Positions 44,021-55,633 of a DNA stretch of 64,000 bases are shown here, piece after piece (within the stretch, counting starts at the first letter, position 1; the number at the start of each line of letters is the position of its first letter). Location of the stretch: positions 3,289,501 to 3,353,500 of the forward strand of contig NZ_FNTZ01000001.1 of the NCBI RefSeq assembly GCF_900105555.1, in the 5' to 3' direction. The notes beneath the pieces are model-generated. The model was not told where the DNA came from, did not search any database, and saw only the letters and a list, made by a program, of their open reading frames with translations. Source of the DNA: Pseudomonas coleopterorum. GTDB lineage: Bacteria; Pseudomonadota; Gammaproteobacteria; Pseudomonadales; Pseudomonadaceae. Both the position numbers and the translations under genes were made by a program.

Positions 44021-44059
44021 GAAAAATGGTGCGAACCGCGGTTCCCCGCCGTTGGCACC
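44021..44059 (-). terminator. attenuating hairpin between aotJ and aotQ
   Basis: On the minus strand GGTGC...GCACC (44059 to 44028) encloses the palindrome GAACCGCGGTTC and is followed by ATTTTTC. It sits in the 86-base aotJ-aotQ gap and fits partial termination giving excess binding protein. Confidence 0.6.
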
Positions 44060-44083
44060 ATCAGTCAGGTAACGCCTGCCGGC

Positions 44084-44860
44084 TTATTTGCCGTAGATGT
44101 CGAAGTCGAAGTACTTGTCCTGGATCTTCTTGTACTCGCCATTGGCACGAATGGCGTCGATGGCCGCGTTGATGCGTTCCAGGTTGGCCTTGTCACCCTT
44201 GCGCACGGCAATGCCGATGCCGTCACCGAAGTATTTCGGATCGTTGACCGATGGGCCGACGAAGGCATAGCCCTTGCCTGCGTCAGTGTTGAGGAAACCG
44301 TCCTGCAGCAAGGTGGCATCGGCCAGCGTACCGTCCAGGCGACCGGCAGCCACGTCAAGGTAGATCTCGTTCTGCGAGCCATACGGCATCACTTCCACGC
44401 CCAGGGGCTTGAGCACTTCGGTGGCATAACGGTCATGGATCGTGCCGCGCTGCACGCCGATCTTCTTGCCCTTGAGCTCGCTCATGTCGTCACTGACCGT
44501 GGTGCCCGCCTTCATGACCAGGCGCGCCGGCGTGGCGTAGTACTTGTTGGTGAAATCGACGGATTTCTTGCGGTCATCGGTGATCGACATCGACGACAGA
44601 ATGGCGTCGATCTTGCGCACCTTGAGGGCTGGAATGAGGCCGTCGAATTCCTGCTCGACCCAGGTGCACTTGACCTTCATCTCGGCACACAGCGCGTTGC
44701 CGATGTCGTAGTCGAAGCCAACGATGCTGCCGTCCGGCGCCTTGGAGGCGAACGGTGGGTAAGCGGCCTCGATGCCGATCTTCAGCGGCTTTTCATCGGC
44801 GAACGACGCCGCCGACAGCACGGACAGTGCCAATGCGCCAAACAGTGCGAGTTTCTTCAT
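44084..44860 (-). CDS. aotJ: arginine/ornithine periplasmic binding protein
   Basis: A 258-residue protein from ATG 44860, chosen because it begins the signal peptide [20 protein letters not shown] with cleavage near SFA-D. The mature part is a polar amino acid SBP of the LAO/HisJ/ArgT type: [34 protein letters not shown] (two Cys in CAEMKVKC as in ArgT), [16 protein letters not shown] and [17 protein letters not shown]. It binds arginine/ornithine in the periplasm for AotQMP. It is the first gene of the aotJQMP-argR operon. Confidence 0.95.
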   Translation of the reverse strand: MKKLALFGALALSVLSAASFADEKPLKIGIEAAYPPFASKAPDGSIVGFDYDIGNALCAEMKVKCTWVEQEFDGLIPALKVRKIDAILSSMSITDDRKKSVDFTNKYYATPARLVMKAGTTVSDDMSELKGKKIGVQRGTIHDRYATEVLKPLGVEVMPYGSQNEIYLDVAAGRLDGTLADATLLQDGFLNTDAGKGYAFVGPSVNDPKYFGDGIGIAVRKGDKANLERINAAIDAIRANGEYKKIQDKYFDFDIYGK

Positions 44861-44995
44861 TGGGTGAGCTCCAGCGAAAAGGGGCAGTATGGGCAAAGTG
44901 AGCGCAGGCCCAGAATGCGAAAAAATGAAGCTGAACAGGCGACGCCGCAGGGTCCGGCGAGTGAGCGCATTCTAACGGCACTGTGCCAGTCGATA

Positions 44996-45035
44996 TTTCG
45001 TCAATGCGACAAGTAGTTACAGAAGCAACGAGACA
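44996..45035 (-). promoter_or_regulatory. ArgR box upstream of aotJ
   Basis: Minus-strand TGTCGCATTGACGAAA (45011 to 44996) is an exact TGTCGC-N8-AA half-site, and TGTCTC at 45035-45030 starts a weaker copy 24 bases upstream in direct repeat. The pair lies about 140-175 bases before the aotJ start. The remaining gap to acsA (to 45358) holds only the REP pair and no convincing gene. Confidence 0.6.
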
Positions 45036-45262
45036 CCCAGACTAGGGGATTGACAGCCCTCATCGAGTGTGGTTTGGGAAAATGAGAGGCAATCTGAGAC
45101 TGAAGCAATTAGCGCGCCCATTATTGGCAAAGCCTTCTAGGACGGCAAGTGTGGCGTTGCTAGTGGAAGCAGGTAGGCGTTGCAGTGGGGTATTGAGTGG
45201 CAGGTGGTGTGTCGTACGCGTTCACGCAGTAACACCGGTAATCTTCGGCGAGTTTTGACGAC

Positions 45263-45340
45263 CCCTTCGCGGGCAGAGCCCGCTCCCACATAGGGATTGC
45301 AGTGATGCATTGTGGGAGCGGGCTCTGCCCGCGAAGAGGC
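45263..45340. repeat. REP pair downstream of acsA
   Basis: CCCTTCGCGGGCAGAGCCCG...CTCCCACA at 45263-45290 is inverted relative to TGTGGGAGCGGGCTCTGCCC...GCGAAG at 45311-45335, with a 20-base loop. It lies just past the acsA stop and may act as its 3' structure. Confidence 0.9.
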
Positions 45341-45358
45341 CCTCAAGATCACCTCAAA

Positions 45359-47323
<1,965 letters not shown>

Positions 47324-47341
47324 TCTTACCTCGGTTGAATA

Positions 47342-47352
47342 GTTGTTGTTGT
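47342..47352 (-). promoter_or_regulatory. CA motif (AANAANAA) in acsA leader, probable Hfq/Crc site
   Basis: On the minus strand ACAACAACAAC lies about 19 bases before the acsA start and contains AACAACAA, fitting the A-rich AANAANAA motif bound by Hfq with Crc in pseudomonads during catabolite repression. The rest of the 334-base gap to the DUF2790 gene is AT/GC-mixed with no further gene recognised. Confidence 0.5.
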
Positions 47353-47657
47353 ATGGACCTGTTTTAAGGGTATCTGCCCCAGGCAGCCATTCGACGATGG
47401 TAGTACCGGGACCCGTGCCGATGCCTGCTCGGCGATGCGCGATTAATGCAGATTCGGATAAAACTGTTTATCCAAACCCGCTCTGTTTACCACAGGCACC
47501 GGGGCCTAGAATCGTTTTCGCCAGCAACGGCACTGCGATCGACAAAGACTGTATCCCCCACGAAGGCTGTCGATCGCAACTTTCCCACTCTCAAGTTTCA
47601 CACGTGACCTCACAAGGGCCGCGTGCCCCCTGACGACTGTAAAACAGGAAAATCGAA

Positions 47658-47918
47658 ATGAAAGCTTTGTTGATTCTTGCGCTGATTGGCTCGAGCGGTA
47701 TCGCCCTGGCCGATGAGACGACCACTGCCGCCACACAGAAACCCGTGGTAGAACCCTATGACTATTCACAGCACCCGGACATCGCCCATGTCATTTCCAA
47801 CTCGGCGATCCCCAATGTCTGCGCCGTGGTGCCAGCGCGTCTGACCTACGAGGACTCGCAGGGCAAGCGCCACATCATGGAATACCACGTCATGGGCAAC
47901 GGCTGTACCAACAGCTGA
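47658..47918 (+). CDS. DUF2790 small periplasmic protein
   Basis: An 86-residue protein: signal peptide MKALLILALIGSSGIALA, then the DUF2790 pattern YDYSQHPDIAHVISNS, two cysteines (NVCAVVPA and GNGC) and LTYEDSQGKRHIMEYHVMGN. This family is common in multiple copies in Pseudomonas; some members respond to copper or stress, but the function is unknown. A good AGGAAAA site precedes ATG 47658. It converges with the RHS gene. Confidence 0.88.
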   Translation: MKALLILALIGSSGIALADETTTAATQKPVVEPYDYSQHPDIAHVISNSAIPNVCAVVPARLTYEDSQGKRHIMEYHVMGNGCTNS

Positions 47919-48014
47919 CATCCAACGCTTGCCAACGACGCGAATGACAGCCAGAAGCGGATAGCTGGGTCAGCTATCCGCAGTAGGTGCCTATCCAGGC
48001 ATTGGCTCGTGCCA

Positions 48015-50906
48015 TCAGACTCGCGGGAGCATGGTCGCTTTGACGACATACCGGTGAGCCGTACCGAATCGTTCTGCGTTGCCCTGATAGGCTTGACCCT
48101 CGGGGATAGACGCCACTGACTCGATCCTCATGGGGTTGTAAAGCGGAAATGTCACTTCGGTCTCGGCATACAAGCCTTCGGAAATGCCCGCGTGACTTTC
48201 ATCTAAGGTGAAATGCCAAAGAATGCTCTTCGGCAGGACGTAGGCCTCTTGAGGACTTATCGCAGTAGACATGATGAGCGATGACTTCATGTCCATATCC
48301 AATCGCTGATACATGGCCGTATCGCTTGCCTGGGCTTGCTCGACGAAACTTGCCAGCCATGGATAACTACCCAGCACCGCCGGCGTATCTCCACGAAACG
48401 TCTGGCTGACGTCGGGCTTGGGCTTGGTATAACCCGACCACTCCTTGTCCATGCGCGCCAAGGTAGACTGGACTTCAGTTAACTTGTCCAGATCGATGTT
48501 TGGGGCTGACGGCTTCATCGCACTGGCTACCTCCTTCCAGGTTTTAAGAAAACTTTCCGGATCAGGAATATTCGAGTAGTGCTCGATATTTGCTTTCTGC
48601 AGGGCAATCGTCATGGATGAATAATAGGGATATTCTCCGCCTTGCTGCTTTTTGATCGCGGGATCCTCTTTGATGACCCACTTCTTGCGCGGCGCCACAC
48701 CAGCAGACGAACCCTCGCCTCCAAGGGGTGGCGGCGGAGGCGGCCCGGACAAGCCGCTGCCTGGCGGGGGCGGGGGCGGAGGCATCACCGGAACGGCGGC
48801 CGACATCCCAGGTGGCGGCGGTGGCGGCGGCGGCGCACTTGCCATTCCAGGCATCGGCGGGGGCGGGGGCGGCTGCAACCCATTGGGGTCATGCAGAGTG
48901 ACCGGGTTGTTGCGCACCATGCGGTAGAGATTCAAGCCGTCGGCCGCACCCGATGGGTCGGCGCTCAGCCAACGGGCTGCCCAGGGCTGGTAGTAACGGT
49001 ATCCGTAGTAGTAAAGACCCGATGCATCTCGTTCCTTGCCTGAGTAACGCAAGGTCTTGTAGCTGGATTCGGTATCGGTGCGTGCCGCGTACAGGGCGGT
49101 CGTACCGAAGGGGTAATATTCTTCCTGGGAAATGATCTGGCCATCGGCGTCCAGCTCCAGGCCTACGCTGCCGACTTGGTTGCGGTGACTGTAGCGTACT
49201 CTACTGGACTGCATGCCCTGGGGCTCTCCAACCTGCCAGTGGAAAGCCGTCACCTGTACCGGGCCGGGGCTTGCGACACTCAGGACCTCCAACTGCTCTG
49301 TGAGCCTGCCTGCCCGATGGGTAGAACGCAGTTCGATATCCGGCAGGTAGAGCGTCGTCTGCTCGCACCTCAGATCACCCTCCCGTGCCGTGCTGACTTT
49401 CACGCGGCGCTGGTGCTCGCCGCCATAGCGGTACCACTCCCACAGGGCGGCTCCAGAGTGTCCAACCTCCTCGAGGTCACCGTCCATTCCCCACGACAAG
49501 GCCTGGCCTTCGGGAAGCCGCTTCTGCTGGCCGGCAGCAAGGAAGCAGTCGTCCACCTGCTCGGGATCCGCGCACATGTCGCTGATCACCGCACGATTGC
49601 TGGCACGAGCGACCGTCATGTCCAGCGTGAAGTCGTTGCCGCTGGCGGCAGCCTGATGGCGCATGCCTATCAGATTGTCCCCGATGTCGTAGCTGTAGGT
49701 ACGTGTGTACTGGGTGTAGGTCGCCGCATCCAGAGACTGGGGGACGGTAGCCGGCAGGCGGCCTCGACCGGCCACGCGCCGGGCCATCTCTCGGCCGGTC
49801 GCTTTGGTCAGCCTGTAGAGCGTGTCATAGCTGAATGTACTTTCCGGAGCGACGCGTACGTTGCGCCAATAGCGTGTGGCTTGAGCATCATCGACCACCG
49901 CCAGCACATTACCCACAGGGTCGTATCGGTACTGCAAGTCCTGCAACGTTCGCGCACCCCTGGGATGGCCTGCCGGTCGACTGACAGTGGTCGCTTGCAG
50001 ACGCTGACTGCCCTGCTCATAGCGATAGCGACTGATAACGTCGTTACCCTGGGTCTGGCACAGCAATTGACCGTCGGCACCGTACTGCACCGACTTGACA
50101 ACCGGTTGCTCCGCCACGCCGGCGGGTTGCAGCCAGCCGGCGGCAAACTGTCCGCTGACATCGTACCGGTAACGCTGGCGGTGACCGCCGACGTCAACTT
50201 TGAGCAACAGTTGCCCACACGCATCGAGCGTGGCCACACTCGTCAACACATCGTCGGCTAACGATTCGCGCCAACTCGATTCGACATCGCCAGGCCAGCC
50301 TGACAAGCGCTTGTCGCGTCGCAGTTGCCGACTTTGACGTATCACAGCACCGTGCACCGACTGCAACTCAACCATCTGCAGTCCCGCGCCGTCGTAGTGG
50401 CGTATCAGTTGTCCAGCCACATTGGCACTGCGCGCCTCAGCCCCGGAAGCACCCCACACGAATCGCTCCGCCACCACCGAGGCTGCGTTTGGCGAAGGTT
50501 GTAGCTCAATGGCCAGCAGGCGGCCCGGCAGGGTCGTCGCCTGATAGCGATAGCGTTTGATGACGTCATTGCCGGTGCGACAGAGAGAAACCCTGCCCTG
50601 GGCATCGCGAAGGATCAGGGAGCTGCCGGAATCGCGACTATCTTCGCGCACCACATTTCCCGAAAGACCGTAGGACCAGCGCATATTGGGGCCCGGATCG
50701 GCCGAGCCCGCTGCGAGCCGACGCGGATCGAAGCTTTCCCGCTGTCGTCCTTGCGCGTCATGCCGCGTAACGATAACCATGGGTTGGACAGTGTCATCGA
50801 CGCTACTGCGCAGATAGGCGATCGACCGAATGACGCATCCACGACCGTCACGGGCGCTGATGGCCGGTGTCCTGCTGTGAAGTGAAGATTGTTGTTGAGT
50901 AATCAC
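48015..50906 (-). CDS. TccC-like RHS toxin with formin-like poly-proline linker and C-terminal ADP-ribosyltransferase-like domain
   Basis: GTG 50906 is chosen as start because [20 protein letters not shown] resembles TccC N-termini; ATG 50939 is possible. The product is 963 residues. Residues about 1-600 hold YD/RHS repeats. The RHS-associated core follows ([43 protein letters not shown]) and ends with DPNGL at 673-677, where TccC proteins self-cleave. Residues 679-727 are poly-proline blocks spaced by Gly/Met/Ala. Residues about 730-963 form a toxin domain with an R-S-E mono-ADP-ribosyltransferase pattern: R838 in TFRGD, S880-T881 in IMSTAIS, and E915-T-E917-V. No TcA/TcB partner gene and no immunity gene lie nearby. 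Host-cell target (perhaps actin) is inference. Confidence 0.85.
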   Translation of the reverse strand: MITQQQSSLHSRTPAISARDGRGCVIRSIAYLRSSVDDTVQPMVIVTRHDAQGRQRESFDPRRLAAGSADPGPNMRWSYGLSGNVVREDSRDSGSSLILRDAQGRVSLCRTGNDVIKRYRYQATTLPGRLLAIELQPSPNAASVVAERFVWGASGAEARSANVAGQLIRHYDGAGLQMVELQSVHGAVIRQSRQLRRDKRLSGWPGDVESSWRESLADDVLTSVATLDACGQLLLKVDVGGHRQRYRYDVSGQFAAGWLQPAGVAEQPVVKSVQYGADGQLLCQTQGNDVISRYRYEQGSQRLQATTVSRPAGHPRGARTLQDLQYRYDPVGNVLAVVDDAQATRYWRNVRVAPESTFSYDTLYRLTKATGREMARRVAGRGRLPATVPQSLDAATYTQYTRTYSYDIGDNLIGMRHQAAASGNDFTLDMTVARASNRAVISDMCADPEQVDDCFLAAGQQKRLPEGQALSWGMDGDLEEVGHSGAALWEWYRYGGEHQRRVKVSTAREGDLRCEQTTLYLPDIELRSTHRAGRLTEQLEVLSVASPGPVQVTAFHWQVGEPQGMQSSRVRYSHRNQVGSVGLELDADGQIISQEEYYPFGTTALYAARTDTESSYKTLRYSGKERDASGLYYYGYRYYQPWAARWLSADPSGAADGLNLYRMVRNNPVTLHDPNGLQPPPPPPMPGMASAPPPPPPPPGMSAAVPVMPPPPPPPGSGLSGPPPPPPLGGEGSSAGVAPRKKWVIKEDPAIKKQQGGEYPYYSSMTIALQKANIEHYSNIPDPESFLKTWKEVASAMKPSAPNIDLDKLTEVQSTLARMDKEWSGYTKPKPDVSQTFRGDTPAVLGSYPWLASFVEQAQASDTAMYQRLDMDMKSSLIMSTAISPQEAYVLPKSILWHFTLDESHAGISEGLYAETEVTFPLYNPMRIESVASIPEGQAYQGNAERFGTAHRYVVKATMLPRV

Positions 50907-51160
50907 GATCAGTCCCGAAGTGCAAAAACGAACGAACATACCCAGCCAGTTCGCCTCCGTCAGGGCTCCGCAAATGTCATGCGCCAACCGACAACTGCCC
51001 AGACCTCAGCCCTTGCGACGCCAATCATCAAGAGCCTGTGCGACTCGAAAGACCGAAGAACCCATGCGGGCTGATTTTTTTTGTGTCTTGCGCGTCTATC
51101 ATGAACGTCAGGCTATGGCCTGCATTTTTTATCCATCCCCAGCCCATTTTCGGACTACCC

Positions 51161-52363
51161 ATGCCTCACTCCCAGCGCCCCATGACGGTCACGCTGCAAG
51201 TCGTTTCCATCGTGCTGTTCACCTTCATTGGCTACCTGAGCATCGGCATTCCCCTGGCGGTATTGCCCGGCTTCGTCCACAGCGATCTGGGCTACGGCGC
51301 GGTGATCGCTGGCCTGGTGATCAGCGTTCAATACCTCGCCACCCTGCTCAGCCGCCCCCAGGCGAGCAAGATCATCGACAACCTGGGCAGCAAGAAGGCC
51401 GTGATCTACGGATTGGTCGGCTGCGGCATCAGCGGGTTGTTCATGCTGCTGGCCGGTTGGTTGCAAAGCTGGCCAGCACTGAGCCTCACCAGCCTGCTGC
51501 TGGGTCGGGTGTTGCTCGGGTCGGCGGAAAGCCTGGTGGGCTCCGGTTCCATTGGCTGGGGGATCGGTCGCGTCGGGGCGGCCAACACGGCCAAGGTCAT
51601 CTCCTGGAACGGCATCGCCAGCTACGGCGCACTGGCCATCGGCGCGCCGCTGGGTGTGTTGATGGTCAAACATCTGGGCTTGTGGAGCATGGGCGCGAGC
51701 ATCATCGTTCTGGCAGGCGTGGGCATCGCCCTGGCCTGGAACAAGCTGCCTGCGCCAGTGGTGGCCGGCGAGCGCCTGCCGTTTCTGCACGTTCTGGGTC
51801 GAGTGCTGCCCCACGGCACTGGGCTGGCCCTGGGTGGCATCGGCTTCGGCACCATCGCCACGTTCATCACCCTGTACTACGCCAGCAATGCCTGGGACAA
51901 CGCGGCACTGTGCCTGAGCCTGTTCGGTGCCAGCTTCATTCTCGCGCGGCTGTTGTTCGGCAACCTGATCAACCGTCTGGGTGGCTTTCGCGTGGCGATT
52001 GTCTGCCTGAGCGTGGAGACCCTGGGCTTGCTGCTGCTATGGTTGGCGCCCAGCCAGGAACTGGCCATGGCCGGCGCGGCCCTGACCGGTTTCGGTTTTT
52101 CCCTGGTATTCCCGGCACTCGGCGTCGAAGCGGTCAATCTGGTGCCAGCGTCGAGCCGCGGTGCTGCAGTGGGGGCCTACTCGCTGTTCATCGACATGTC
52201 GCTGGGCATCACTGGGCCGGTGGCCGGCGCCATAGCCGCCGGCTTCGGCTTCAGTTCGATCTTTCTGTTTGCCGCCGCTGCTGCGTGCACGGGCCTGGGC
52301 CTGACCTTCTATCTGTACCGCCAGGCCGCTCGCCTCCCACCACCGGAAGACAAGCTGGTCTGA
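51161..52363 (+). CDS. MFS transporter (YhhS-like efflux type)
   Basis: A 400-residue, roughly 12-helix major facilitator from ATG 51161 ([16 protein letters not shown]). The first half has [20 protein letters not shown], a variant of the MFS loop 2-3 motif (GxLaDrxGrkk), with [12 protein letters not shown]; the second half has GYxxLF-like [20 protein letters not shown]. It resembles the YhhS/arabinose-efflux branch; the substrate is not known. It is divergent from the RHS gene (254-base gap, no other gene seen) and convergent with arfB with a 12-base gap. Confidence 0.82.
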   Translation: MPHSQRPMTVTLQVVSIVLFTFIGYLSIGIPLAVLPGFVHSDLGYGAVIAGLVISVQYLATLLSRPQASKIIDNLGSKKAVIYGLVGCGISGLFMLLAGWLQSWPALSLTSLLLGRVLLGSAESLVGSGSIGWGIGRVGAANTAKVISWNGIASYGALAIGAPLGVLMVKHLGLWSMGASIIVLAGVGIALAWNKLPAPVVAGERLPFLHVLGRVLPHGTGLALGGIGFGTIATFITLYYASNAWDNAALCLSLFGASFILARLLFGNLINRLGGFRVAIVCLSVETLGLLLLWLAPSQELAMAGAALTGFGFSLVFPALGVEAVNLVPASSRGAAVGAYSLFIDMSLGITGPVAGAIAAGFGFSSIFLFAAAAACTGLGLTFYLYRQAARLPPPEDKLV

Positions 52364-52375
52364 GGATAACGCCTT

Positions 52376-52789
52376 TCAGAAGTCGATCTTGCCACGCCCG
52401 GCCTTGATCGCGCCCCGCTTGGTCTTGCCTTCCAGGCGGCGGGTCTTGGAGCCCAGCGTGGGCTTGGTCGGCCGCCGCTTCTTCTCGACCTTGGTGGCCA
52501 TCAGAATCAGCTCACGCAAGCGCTGCAACGCATCGGCCCGGTTCTGCTCCTGGGTACGGAACTGCTGCGCCTTGATCACGATCACGCCATCACCGGTGAT
52601 CCGGCTGTCACGCAGCGCCAGCAGCCGCTCCTTGTAGAACGGCGGCAACGTCGAGGCGCCGATGTCGAAGCGCAGATGCACCGCGCTGGAAACCTTGTTG
52701 ACGTTCTGCCCACCCGCGCCTTGCGCGCGGATGGCGCTGAGTTCGATTTCAGCATCTGGCAGATGGACGACGTTGGAGATCTCCAGCAT
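52376..52789 (-). CDS. arfB: alternative ribosome-rescue factor B (peptidyl-tRNA hydrolase)
   Basis: A 137-residue release-factor-like protein: the catalytic GGQ is at 26-28 (RAQGAGGQNVNKV), followed by a globular domain and a basic, disordered C-terminal tail (KKRRPTKPTLGSKTRRLEGK) that enters the empty mRNA channel. ArfB (YaeJ) hydrolyses peptidyl-tRNA on stalled non-stop ribosomes. It follows the permease gene on the same strand with a 12-base gap, so it may be co-transcribed with it. Confidence 0.95.
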   Translation of the reverse strand: MLEISNVVHLPDAEIELSAIRAQGAGGQNVNKVSSAVHLRFDIGASTLPPFYKERLLALRDSRITGDGVIVIKAQQFRTQEQNRADALQRLRELILMATKVEKKRRPTKPTLGSKTRRLEGKTKRGAIKAGRGKIDF

Positions 52790-52801
52790 GCGGCACTCCG
52801 C

Positions 52802-54175
52802 TCAGGACAGGGGTTTGGGCTTGAGGCGATAGCACAGGTACATCCCGCCGACCCACAGTGGAATCGCATAGACCGAAATGCGAATACCCGGAATCATCAG
52901 CATGATGATCAAGATGAACGCCACGAAGGCCAAACACAGGTAGTTTCCGTACGGATACCACAGCGCCTTGAACAACGGCACCTGGCCTTGGCGCTGCAGG
53001 TGCTGGCGGAACTTGAGGTGCGAGTAGCTGATCATCGCCCAGTTGATCACCAGGGTCGCGACCACCAGCGACATCAACAGCTCCAGCGCCTGCTGTGGCA
53101 CGAAGTAGTTCAACGCCACGGCCACCAGCGTGATTGCCGCCGACACCAGCAGCGCACGTACCGGTACGCCGCGTGCATCCACCTTGGCCAGCGCGCGCGG
53201 TGCATCGCCCTGCTCGGCCATGCCCAGCAGCATGCGGCTGTTGCAGTAGGTGCCGCTGTTGTACACCGACAGGGCCGCGGTCAGGACCACGAAGTTGAGC
53301 ACATGCGCCGCCGTGTCGCTGCCCAGCATCGAGAACACCTGCACGAACGGGCTGCCGCTGTAGGCGTCGCCCGAGGCATTCAGGCTGGCCAGCAGGCCAT
53401 CCCACGGCGTTAGCGACAACAGCACCACCAGCGCGCCGATGTAGAAGATCAGAATACGGTAGATCACCTGATTGATGGCCTTGGGGATCACCGTCTTCGG
53501 GCTGTCCGCCTCGGCCGCGGTGAAACCGAGCATTTCCAGGCCGCCGAACGAGAACATGATGATCGCCAGGGCCATGACCAAACCGCCGACGCCGTTGGGG
53601 AAGAAGCCGCCATGCTCCCAAAGGTTGCTGACACCTGCCTGCGGGCCGCCATTGCCGCTGACCAGCAGGTAGCTGCCCAGGGCGATCATGCCGACGATCG
53701 CCGCCACCTTGATGATGGCGAACCAGAACTCGGCTTCCCCGAACACCTTGACGTTGGTCAGGTTGATGGCATTGATCATCACGAAGAACACCGCGGCCGA
53801 GACCCAGGTCGGTATCTCCGGCCACCAGTAGTGCACGTATTTGCCGACGGCGGTCAGCTCCGACATGCCCACCAGGATGTACAGCACCCAGCAGTTCCAC
53901 CCCGACAGGAACCCGGGAAACCGGCCCCAGTAGCTGTGGGCGAAGTGACTGAAGGAACCGGCGACCGGCTCCTCGACGATCATCTCGCCCAGCTGGCGCA
54001 TGATCAGGAAGGCGATGAAGCCGCAGATGGCGTAACCCAGGATCATCGACGGTCCGGCCGATTTGAGCACGCCCGCAGACCCCAGGAACAACCCGGTGCC
54101 GATGGCTCCGCCCAGGGCGATCAATTGGATGTGGCGATTCTTCAGCCCACGCTTGAGCTGGTTTGGTTCAGTCAT
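52802..54175 (-). CDS. amino acid permease, AroP type (APC superfamily)
   Basis: A 457-residue permease with about 12 hydrophobic helices. LKRGLKNRHIQLIALGGAIG, SMILGYAICGFIAFLIMRQL, VEEPVAGSFSHFAHSYWG and NLTNVKVFGEAEFWFAIIKV follow E. coli AroP closely, so an aromatic amino acid:H+ symporter is the best guess; related PheP and other AAT permeases have similar motifs, so the substrate is not certain. It is upstream of arfB and downstream of a REP/terminator region. Confidence 0.85.
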   Translation of the reverse strand: MTEPNQLKRGLKNRHIQLIALGGAIGTGLFLGSAGVLKSAGPSMILGYAICGFIAFLIMRQLGEMIVEEPVAGSFSHFAHSYWGRFPGFLSGWNCWVLYILVGMSELTAVGKYVHYWWPEIPTWVSAAVFFVMINAINLTNVKVFGEAEFWFAIIKVAAIVGMIALGSYLLVSGNGGPQAGVSNLWEHGGFFPNGVGGLVMALAIIMFSFGGLEMLGFTAAEADSPKTVIPKAINQVIYRILIFYIGALVVLLSLTPWDGLLASLNASGDAYSGSPFVQVFSMLGSDTAAHVLNFVVLTAALSVYNSGTYCNSRMLLGMAEQGDAPRALAKVDARGVPVRALLVSAAITLVAVALNYFVPQQALELLMSLVVATLVINWAMISYSHLKFRQHLQRQGQVPLFKALWYPYGNYLCLAFVAFILIIMLMIPGIRISVYAIPLWVGGMYLCYRLKPKPLS

Positions 54176-54240
54176 CAGGGAGAGGTCACTTCTTCGACGT
54201 TCGAGGTATCAAGAGTGCAATGGTCCGCCGCAGGCAGACC

Positions 54241-54271
54241 TTGTGGGAGCGGGTCTCTGCCCGCGAAGAGC
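54241..54271. repeat. single REP element
   Basis: TTGTGGGAGCGGGTCTCTGC then CCGCGAAGAG is one unpaired putida-type REP between the permease promoter side and the rluB terminator. Confidence 0.8.
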
Positions 54272-54290
54272 CCCCCCACCGACACCCTAC

Positions 54291-54319
54291 AAAAAAACGC
54301 CAACCCTGGAAGGTTGGCG
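54291..54319 (-). terminator. rho-independent terminator of rluB
   Basis: Minus strand: CGCCAACCT-TCCA-GGGTTGGCG followed by seven T residues (54297 to 54291). It begins about 20 bases past the rluB stop. Confidence 0.92.
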
Positions 54320-54339
54320 CACGTGGACATCAGCTGTCC

Positions 54340-55521
54340 TTACTCAGGCTTGGGCTTGCGACGGCCGAAGCCTGGACGCTGACCCGTGCCCGCTGCCGGA
54401 CCGCGACGATTGCCCGAAGGCGCGTCGTCCAACAGCTTGATGCCTGGACGCTTGGCCGCAGGCTTGGCACCTGGCTTGCCCGCAGGCTTGGCCGGGCGCT
54501 TGTTCATGTCCGCCGGACGCTCGGCCACGGGCGTGCCACGGCCACTGTCCTTGCGCGAAGCCGGCGCCGAATCGCCACGCGGCTGGCGAGCCGGGCGCTG
54601 TTCGGTGGACGGCGCGCCGTCGTGGGCCGGACGCAGGGTACGCACACGCTCGCCACGGCCCATGGGACGTGAGGACTTGCGCTGCATGCGCTCCAGCTTG
54701 TCCTTGGTCTTGGTGGTCATCGACGGCATGGCGACCGCTGCCAGACCCACCTCGGCGCTCAGGGTATCGACTTCACCCTGAGTCAGCTCACGCCACCGAC
54801 CCATCGGCAGGTCAGAGTTGAGGAACACCGGACCGAAGCGCACACGCTTGAGGCGGCTGACCACCAGGCCTTGGGATTCCCACAGGCGACGCACTTCACG
54901 GTTACGGCCTTCCATGACCACGCAGTGGTACCAGTGGTTGAAGCCTTCACCGCCCGGTGCTTCCTGGATGTCGGTGAAACGCGCAGGGCCGTCTTCCAGG
55001 ATCACGCCGTTCTTGAGGCGCAACAGCATGTCTTCGTCGACTTCGCCGCGTACACGTACGGCGTACTCACGGTCCATTTCGAACGAAGGGTGCATCAGGC
55101 GGTTGGCCAGTTCGCCGTCGGTGGTGAACATCAACAGCCCGGTGGTGTTGATGTCCAGGCGGCCGACGTTGATCCAGCGGCCTTCGCGCGGGCGCGGCAG
55201 GCGGTCGAAGACGGTAGGACGGCCCTCAGGGTCGTCGCGGGTGCAGATTTCGCCGTCAGGCTTGTTGTAGATGATCACGCGGCGCACGGTTTCCGAGGCT
55301 TCTTCGCGCTTGATCACCTTGCCGTCCACGGTAATGGCGTCGTGCAGGTCGACGCGCTGGCCGAGGGTGGCGACCTTGGCGTTGACCTTGATCCGGCCTT
55401 CGCTGATCCACGCCTCTACGTCACGGCGCGAGCCCACGCCGATACGGGCCAATACTTTCTGCAGTTTTTCGCCGGCGGGGCCGATTTCCTGGCTGCCGTC
55501 TTGCTGATCGAGATCTTTCAT
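54340..55521 (-). CDS. rluB: 23S rRNA pseudouridine-2605 synthase
   Basis: A 393-residue protein from ATG 55521 (MKDLDQQDGSQEIGPAGEKL). It has an N-terminal S4 RNA-binding domain (LQKVLARIGVGSRRDVEAWI), then a pseudouridine synthase domain of the RsuA family with the catalytic Asp in NVGRLDINTTGLLMFTTDG, and a long basic Lys/Arg/Pro/Gly-rich C-terminal extension (about 275-393). It should isomerise U2605 in 23S rRNA helix 89/90. The tail is longer than in E. coli RluB and is probably disordered RNA-binding. A terminator follows. Confidence 0.92.
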   Translation of the reverse strand: MKDLDQQDGSQEIGPAGEKLQKVLARIGVGSRRDVEAWISEGRIKVNAKVATLGQRVDLHDAITVDGKVIKREEASETVRRVIIYNKPDGEICTRDDPEGRPTVFDRLPRPREGRWINVGRLDINTTGLLMFTTDGELANRLMHPSFEMDREYAVRVRGEVDEDMLLRLKNGVILEDGPARFTDIQEAPGGEGFNHWYHCVVMEGRNREVRRLWESQGLVVSRLKRVRFGPVFLNSDLPMGRWRELTQGEVDTLSAEVGLAAVAMPSMTTKTKDKLERMQRKSSRPMGRGERVRTLRPAHDGAPSTEQRPARQPRGDSAPASRKDSGRGTPVAERPADMNKRPAKPAGKPGAKPAAKRPGIKLLDDAPSGNRRGPAAGTGQRPGFGRRKPKPE

Positions 55522-55633
55522 CGTAAGCACCTCCCGGTGGGTCGAATGGAATACTGCTCGGCGCAGGCGCGCCGGAGGGCCGCGAATGATACGCGCAACA
55601 CGGGTGTTGCGCATCCAAGGCTAGCCGTTTTTT

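Noticed and set aside
45067..45258. A 63-codon open frame between aotJ and acsA
   Set aside because: No ribosome binding site, no family features, and it lies in a regulatory/REP gap.
48719..48890. GC-rich repeat as a possible assembly artefact or frameshift in the RHS gene
   Set aside because: The reading frame stays intact through the segment and conserved sequence resumes on both sides, so it is coding poly-proline.
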